43,433 nt of DNA. Origin: a virus. Below the pieces are notes generated by a model. It made no database searches, had not been told where the DNA came from, and saw nothing but the letters and a program-made list of their open reading frames with translations. Positions 39,756-43,433 of this stretch are shown here, one piece after another; position 1 is the first letter of the stretch; every line of letters begins with the position of its first letter. Position numbers and translations under genes: made by a program. Where the stretch lies: the IMG/VR virus record IMGVR_UViG_3300038701_001358, positions 1 to 43,433 of that record; one strand, given 5' to 3'.

Positions 39756-40008
39756 TCCGGTAGCCGACAGGGTCTCCGCGAGGATTGGCCTGCGAATGAC
39801 GGTCGTGAGCCGCTTGCACCCCGAGTACAACTCGCTACATGAGGCATACGGCATCTTGGCCGAAGAGGTGGCCGAGTTCTTCGATGAGGTACGCCAGCCG
39901 GAAGGCGCAGAGCGTGACGAGCGCGCCCTTGAGGAGCTGATTGACATTGCCGTGGTGGCGATCCGCGCGGCGCATACCATTCAGAGGAAGTTGGACGAAA
40001 ATGGCTGA
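39748..40008 (+). CDS. MazG-like NTP pyrophosphohydrolase domain protein
   Basis: An 86-residue protein; ATG 39748 is chosen because GAGGAG is seven bases upstream, versus one base for ATG 39742. The [11 protein letters not shown] and [12 protein letters not shown] pair is the metal-binding ExxE...ExxD pattern of all-alpha NTP-PPases. Likely role (family knowledge): cleaning modified or excess nucleotides, or affecting alarmone pools during infection. Overlaps its neighbours. Confidence 0.8.
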   Translation: MRDPVADRVSARIGLRMTVVSRLHPEYNSLHEAYGILAEEVAEFFDEVRQPEGAERDERALEELIDIAVVAIRAAHTIQRKLDENG

Positions 40009-40438
40009 GGGACTGAACAAGGTCATCCTGTTGGGCAACCTGGGCGCCGAGCCCGAACTGCGTACGTTCGATTCGGGCACATCCAAGCTGACCATGCGGC
40101 TGTGCACGTCGCGAAAGCACAAGAACCGAGACGGCGAGTTCGTTGAAAAGTCGAACTGGCATAACGTGGTCATCTGGGGCAAGCGCGCCGAGGGCCTCAA
40201 CAAGCTCGGTCTCGCCAAGGGGGACCGCATCCTCGTTGAGGGGTCGGTTGAGTACGGCTCGTACGACAAGGATGGCGTCACGGTCTACACGACCGACATC
40301 AACGCCTACAACGTCGTCTTGAACGGCCGTGGCTCGGGCGGCGGAGGCGGAGGCCAGAAGGCGCCCACCGGCAACGGCGGCGGAAGTTCCAGCGAGTGGG
40401 ATGACGTGCCCTTTGCTCCCATGGAGCCCATCGGGTGA
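40001..40438 (+). CDS. ssb: single-stranded DNA-binding protein (SSB)
   Basis: A 145-residue OB-fold protein: NKVILLGNLGAEPELR at the N-terminus, NWHNVVIWGKRAE, GDRILVEGSVEYGSY, and a Gly-rich linker. The tail holds WDDVPFAP, like the bacterial DDDIPF tip, but continues for four residues (MEPIG region), which may weaken binding to the usual partner proteins. It overlaps the MazG-like gene, and the next gene starts in a GTGA overlap. Confidence 0.93.
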   Translation: MAEGLNKVILLGNLGAEPELRTFDSGTSKLTMRLCTSRKHKNRDGEFVEKSNWHNVVIWGKRAEGLNKLGLAKGDRILVEGSVEYGSYDKDGVTVYTTDINAYNVVLNGRGSGGGGGGQKAPTGNGGGSSSEWDDVPFAPMEPIG

Positions 40439-40635
40439 ACAACCTCAAGCTAGCGGCCAAGCTGGTCAGCGGGCCGGCGTCTGTGTTCGAGGCTCGGCGC
40501 ACCGGACCCAAAAGCGCGGAGCATGACTGGTCCGACGAGAGGGGCACGAGGTGCCTGCGGTGCGGCATGCACGAGGACTGGCCGGGCGCGTCGGGCAACT
40601 GCCTGGCAAAAGCCATGAGCCTGCCGAGGACGTGA
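40435..40635 (+). CDS. small hypothetical protein with Cys residues
   Basis: A 66-residue protein from GTG 40435. Residues ~40-57 contain CLRC and a further Cys, with His and Asp, suggestive of a small metal site. Coupled to the SSB gene. Unknown function. Confidence 0.6.
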   Translation: MNNLKLAAKLVSGPASVFEARRTGPKSAEHDWSDERGTRCLRCGMHEDWPGASGNCLAKAMSLPRT

Positions 40636-40636
40636 C

Positions 40637-41209
40637 ATGTCGGAGCCGTGGGCAGAAACGCTCGCGCTCACGCTGACGAGGATTGGCGCCGCGGCCCTGA
40701 GCGGGGAACTTACCCCCGAGCAGGCCGCGAGCCGCCTCACAGCGGGGGCTGAATGGCTCAAAGCGGGCGGTGCCCAGAAGGAGGAGGAGAAGGCGAAGGA
40801 GAAGCCCAAGCGCAAGCGGATTCAGGCGTCCATGGACGATGTCCGCGAGGTGTTCGAGCACTGGCGGGAGCGCACGGGCAAAAGCAGGGCGCGGCTCAAC
40901 GAGCAAAAGGTCGGATTCATACGGCCGAGGCTCAGGAGCTACAGCGTAGAGCAGCTCAAGCGGGCTATTGATATCGGACTGTCCGATGCGGGCTACCAAG
41001 AGGGCGGCTACGACGGGATTGACAATCTGCTTAGGAACGACGAACGTGTGGAAAAGTGGCTCTTGCGGGAGCCAGAGGACATGGCGCCCCGAGCGCCTGA
41101 AGATGAGAAGACGAGACAGCTCAGCCTCCTTGCGGCTGAGGCGCTAGAAAGAGGGGATGCAGGTGAATACGACAGAATCCAAGACGAAATCGCCAAGCGA
41201 CGCCGATAA
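40637..41209 (+). CDS. replisome-organiser-like protein
   Basis: A 190-residue protein. A helical N-terminus and a Lys/Glu linker precede a domain (VREVFEHWRERTGKSRARLNEQKVGFIRPRLRSYSVEQLKRAIDIGL, then GIDNLLRNDERVEKWL) that fits the conserved C-terminal domain of phage replisome organisers: an RLxxYSxEELxxAI helix and a closing xxLLRxxxxVExWL element. Members load the replicative helicase or primosome at the phage origin. The initiator N-terminal DNA-binding domain is not obvious here. Confidence 0.7.
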   Translation: MSEPWAETLALTLTRIGAAALSGELTPEQAASRLTAGAEWLKAGGAQKEEEKAKEKPKRKRIQASMDDVREVFEHWRERTGKSRARLNEQKVGFIRPRLRSYSVEQLKRAIDIGLSDAGYQEGGYDGIDNLLRNDERVEKWLLREPEDMAPRAPEDEKTRQLSLLAAEALERGDAGEYDRIQDEIAKRRR

Positions 41210-41816
41210 GGTAGATCGCGTCATCGGGGGCATGATGCGGGCCACCTATCGAGCCAAGCTCGCGATGGACCCGCGCAACAAGAAGAAGGCGCTAGATGAC
41301 CTGCTTATCCACCAACTTGCGGTGTTCGATGAGTTTTCGTGGCCGACCATGGCCGCGCGACGTCGACCCAAGATGCCTGGGATGCCCGGTGAGTTCCGTG
41401 GCCGTGACGACGAAGAGCTGATGGACCATCTGGAGAAGCTCCGCACCTCAACGTCTGACTATGACGGGGATGAGCTTCGCCGGTTCAATGATTGGCGCAT
41501 GTGGATCCTACGCCTAGAGGACAAGGCGCTTATGAACTGTTTCACGCTCATGAATGACACGGTGCTCCTCCGCACGGTGGGAGATTCGCGGTTCGAGCGG
41601 GTGTCTGAGTTTCTGGCCGAACAGTACGCGGTGCCCGGCGACAAGGTTCCTGCGAACCGCGAAAAGCGTTACGCGCTCGCCGGGTTCATGGCTGAGTTCT
41701 TCTCTTCGGAGGTGGGCCTTGTCGGCGACCTCCGCCGGGGTCGACGCTCCCCGCAAAAGGCCAAGGGCCTTGAGCGAGCAGCCGACGTGCTCATGCACTC
41801 CAAGGTGTTCTCATGA
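41163..41816 (+). CDS. hypothetical protein in replication cassette
   Basis: A 217-residue protein from GTG 41163, with GAGGGG seven bases upstream; ATG 41157 in the same frame is an alternative. A predominantly helical protein with basic N-terminus (AKLAMDPRNKKKALDDLL) and a Trp/Met-rich middle (DWRMWILRLEDKALMNCF). It overlaps the preceding gene by ~45 bases and the next by four. No family recognised; context implies replication or recombination. Confidence 0.65.
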   Translation: MNTTESKTKSPSDADKVDRVIGGMMRATYRAKLAMDPRNKKKALDDLLIHQLAVFDEFSWPTMAARRRPKMPGMPGEFRGRDDEELMDHLEKLRTSTSDYDGDELRRFNDWRMWILRLEDKALMNCFTLMNDTVLLRTVGDSRFERVSEFLAEQYAVPGDKVPANREKRYALAGFMAEFFSSEVGLVGDLRRGRRSPQKAKGLERAADVLMHSKVFS

Positions 41817-42415
41817 TGAAACTCAGGCCGTTCGGCTGGCAGCCGACCATCGTGGAGTGGCAGAAGCGCGACGCGGCTGGCATTCGCGAGATGACCATTG
41901 ACCGCCCCGTCGTCGTGTGCGACCCGGGCGCCAAGGGCGCGGCTGGACTCTTCCGACCTGGCGAACTTACGGCCGATGAGTGGATCGCGTTCGACGACTA
42001 TCGAGGCATCGCGGCCATGCAGAAGATTTGCCGCAAGGCACCAACGCTGCTCATTGAAAACCAGTTCATCGGAAGCGGTCGGAGCGGACAAAACGGCGCC
42101 AGCCTCTACAAGCGCGCGGGATGGGCGGAAGGCATCGCCATGATGGCCCGGTGCCCGAATGAACTCACTATCGTCCGCGTGCCTCCTGCGACCTGGCAAT
42201 ACGCGCTAGGACGGAAGCGCGGCGAGGACACCAAGGCGTGGTCCATGGAGCGCGCCGAACCGCATCTGCTCCCCATGGTGCGCCGCTCCAACAAGGTCAT
42301 TCGCGAGGCGTGCAGCGATGTGACCAATATGGCCGAATGGTTCTGGACGATCGTGAATGTTCCGGGTACTGTAGGGGCGAAGGAGTTGGATGATGTTTGT
42401 AGCGCGAAGCGATAA
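41813..42415 (+). CDS. RuvC-like Holliday junction resolvase
   Basis: A 200-residue protein with an RNase H fold pattern: VVVCDPGAKGAAGLF (first Asp), TLLIENQFIG (Glu in strand 4), the GASLYKRAGWAEGIA helix, VPPATWQYALG, and a late SDVTNMAEW with Asp. These match phage RuvC-like endonucleases that cut branched DNA before packaging. Tandem ATGs at 41813 and 41816; the first overlaps the previous stop. Confidence 0.82.
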   Translation: MMKLRPFGWQPTIVEWQKRDAAGIREMTIDRPVVVCDPGAKGAAGLFRPGELTADEWIAFDDYRGIAAMQKICRKAPTLLIENQFIGSGRSGQNGASLYKRAGWAEGIAMMARCPNELTIVRVPPATWQYALGRKRGEDTKAWSMERAEPHLLPMVRRSNKVIREACSDVTNMAEWFWTIVNVPGTVGAKELDDVCSAKR

Positions 42416-42614
42416 GCAGCGGCGAGACCCAATACGCTGGTCATGCATCCTCGCCGAGGGCGGAACGATCATATCGGAGGATGGATCTAAGTGGGCTCTA
42501 CGCGACGGTGTTCTTGCCCTGATTGCGGGCGACGGCATCACCGACATACAAGAACTCCGTGACATTACGCGCGCCTGTGAAGAAGCGCGAGGCATTCTCT
42601 GTGAACGCGCTTGA
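42390..42614 (+). CDS. hypothetical protein
   Basis: A 74-residue protein from ATG 42390, overlapping the resolvase end by 26 bases, with GGAG about six bases upstream. Beta hairpin-like start, then a helical region (DITRACEEARGILCERA). No family recognised. Confidence 0.6.
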   Translation: MMFVARSDKQRRDPIRWSCILAEGGTIISEDGSKWALRDGVLALIAGDGITDIQELRDITRACEEARGILCERA

Positions 42615-42945
42615 CGAGTTGGACGCGCAGGCCTGGCAGATTCTCTGTCACGCCACCGTGCGTGCCGTGGCTCGTACGGCGGACCTTCCGCCGACCGACC
42701 TGATGACGCAAGAGCAGCGCATGGGCATCGTTCACCCAATGGCGGGGGCGCTCTCGGCAGACGCGGCAGCCTTTCGCACGCTTCTACGCCAAGCCTACGA
42801 AGCTGGCTGCACGGCCGTATTCGACCAACTCCATCAAAGCCCGGCCATCGATGGCGAAATGCTCGCCCAGGCCATGGAACACGTAAACGACGACCTGGGC
42901 GAATGCCCGATTTTCGAGGTGCCTACGGGCATCGCCTATTTGTGA
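42601..42945 (+). CDS. hypothetical protein
   Basis: A 114-residue protein from GTG 42601, overlapping the previous gene. The longer open frame (from 42523) would overlap most of that gene. Helical with LDAQAWQILCHATVRAVART; the middle DAAAFRTLLRQAYEAG and a Met-rich region follow. Function unknown. Confidence 0.6.
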   Translation: MNALDELDAQAWQILCHATVRAVARTADLPPTDLMTQEQRMGIVHPMAGALSADAAAFRTLLRQAYEAGCTAVFDQLHQSPAIDGEMLAQAMEHVNDDLGECPIFEVPTGIAYL

Positions 42946-42953
42946 GGGAGAAG

Positions 42954-43325
42954 ATGAGCACCACTGTAATCCGACGACGCGAACGAGACCCGGCAGCGTC
43001 AGAGCGTACGCGACTGAGCAAGTTGATTTCTGTTGGGGACCGAAAGCTCCAGCATACGCAAGAGAAGATCGACGAAATCCAGAGCAACGGACGGCAGACC
43101 GGGGCGCTCAGTTACTACATCGCCGAGCATGGCTACTTCGAGCAAACGCTTGATATGCTCCATGAGAAGATGGCGCAGCATGTCGCAGGGGTGACCCCGG
43201 AAGAGGCGCTGTCCGCGCTATACGCTGAGCTGAAGTCGCTTGATATGCCGTACGACAGCGACGACCATGACGGCCTGTCAGAGGCCATGGAGCGCGCACG
43301 TCGCGTGTTGGGGGCGGAAGCGTGA
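42954..43325 (+). CDS. hypothetical protein
   Basis: A 123-residue protein from ATG 42954, behind GAGGGAGAAG. Starts with a basic stretch, then long helices (LISVGDRKLQHTQEKIDEI and FEQTLDMLHEKM). No family recognised. Overlaps the next gene by GTGA. Confidence 0.65.
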   Translation: MSTTVIRRRERDPAASERTRLSKLISVGDRKLQHTQEKIDEIQSNGRQTGALSYYIAEHGYFEQTLDMLHEKMAQHVAGVTPEEALSALYAELKSLDMPYDSDDHDGLSEAMERARRVLGAEA

Positions 43326-43433
43326 CCCAGCCCAAGAGCGGAAGCCCAGGTCGCAGTGTCCGGCGCAAGACTAAGGCGAAGCATGATGAGCGCGCCAAGG
43401 CCCTGAAGAAGTACAACGGAGTGCCCGTTGAGT
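43322..43433 (+). CDS. N-terminal part of an unknown basic protein (3' truncated by window)
   Basis: From GTG 43322 overlapping the previous stop. The first 37 residues are strongly basic (PGRSVRRKTKAKHDERAKALKKY), then the window ends. The remainder cannot be judged; a DNA-associated protein is possible. Confidence 0.55.
   Translation, partial: MTQPKSGSPGRSVRRKTKAKHDERAKALKKYNGVPVE

Noticed and set aside
1-43433. tRNA genes, prompted by the Thg1-like enzyme
   Set aside because: I found no cloverleaf with a GTTCGANNC-type T-arm; a proper tRNAscan run is still the decisive test.
1-43433. CRISPR array, insertion sequence or integrase with attachment site
   Set aside because: No spaced direct repeats of CRISPR type, no transposase or recombinase motif. 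The only clear arrays are coding tandem repeats at 5668 and 37786.

Overview
This window is about 43.4 kb of a tailed-phage genome (or intact prophage). It is GC-rich and almost entirely plus-strand, with genes packed by ATGA, GTGA and TGATG stop/start overlaps. A contractile-tail (myovirus-like) particle is indicated by a sheath, tube, frameshifted tail chaperone pair, tape measure, LysM baseplate protein, hub, spike, gp25-like wedge and gpJ-like wedge, in that order. No terminase, DNA polymerase, primase, helicase, integrase or tRNA gene is recognised, and both ends cut through genes, so the genome extends beyond the window. The host cannot be named from the sequence. The recurring TANNNT-N6-ATG arrangement implies a host polymerase that tolerates leaderless messages, as is common in Actinomycetota and Deinococcota but not exclusive to them.

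Layout. 0-6.3 kb: small accessory genes, including a LexA-type DNA-binding domain without a protease, a small winged-helix-like protein, a secreted muramidase-like protein and a TIM-barrel glycosidase-like protein (possible lysis enzymes), a Thg1-like 3'-5' nucleotide-adding enzyme, a KilAC-like protein, a DUF6948-like protein and a tiny Gly-Tyr-Asp repeat protein. 6.3-12.8 kb: lipoprotein, small virion-like proteins, a tailspike-like protein, portal and MuF-like head protein. 12.8-14.4 kb: an unusual island with twin hairpins that share one loop sequence, two minus-strand genes for tiny basic proteins with their own promoter, two small plus-strand genes, and about 640 bp of hairpin-rich noncoding DNA bounded by terminators. 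That stretch is a candidate large structured RNA. 14.4-18.7 kb: virion accessory proteins, scaffold and major capsid protein. 18.8-21.7 kb: connector, head-completion and tail-terminator genes. 21.8-36.7 kb: tail and baseplate. 36.7-37.3 kb: a membrane coiled-coil protein and a holin-like protein. 37.4-43.4 kb: an Ala/Tyr/Arg repeat protein, then a recombination and replication cassette (RecE-like exonuclease, Bet/RecT annealing protein, MazG-like enzyme, SSB, replisome-organiser-like protein, RuvC-like resolvase) and unknown genes.

The clearest window-wide signal is regulatory. Nine transcription units begin with a -10-like hexamer TANNNT exactly six bases before an ATG and mostly without a Shine-Dalgarno sequence, including one on the minus strand. 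This predicts leaderless transcripts starting at the A of the ATG. Other units use the same hexamer with a short leader and a Shine-Dalgarno. Genes inside operons generally carry an ordinary AGGAG-type site or are translationally coupled. The other strong observations are a GGGAAAC -1 frameshift site between the tail chaperone frames, the Thg1-like enzyme, the structured noncoding region, the twin hairpins, and a baseplate wedge protein fused to an Ig-like domain.
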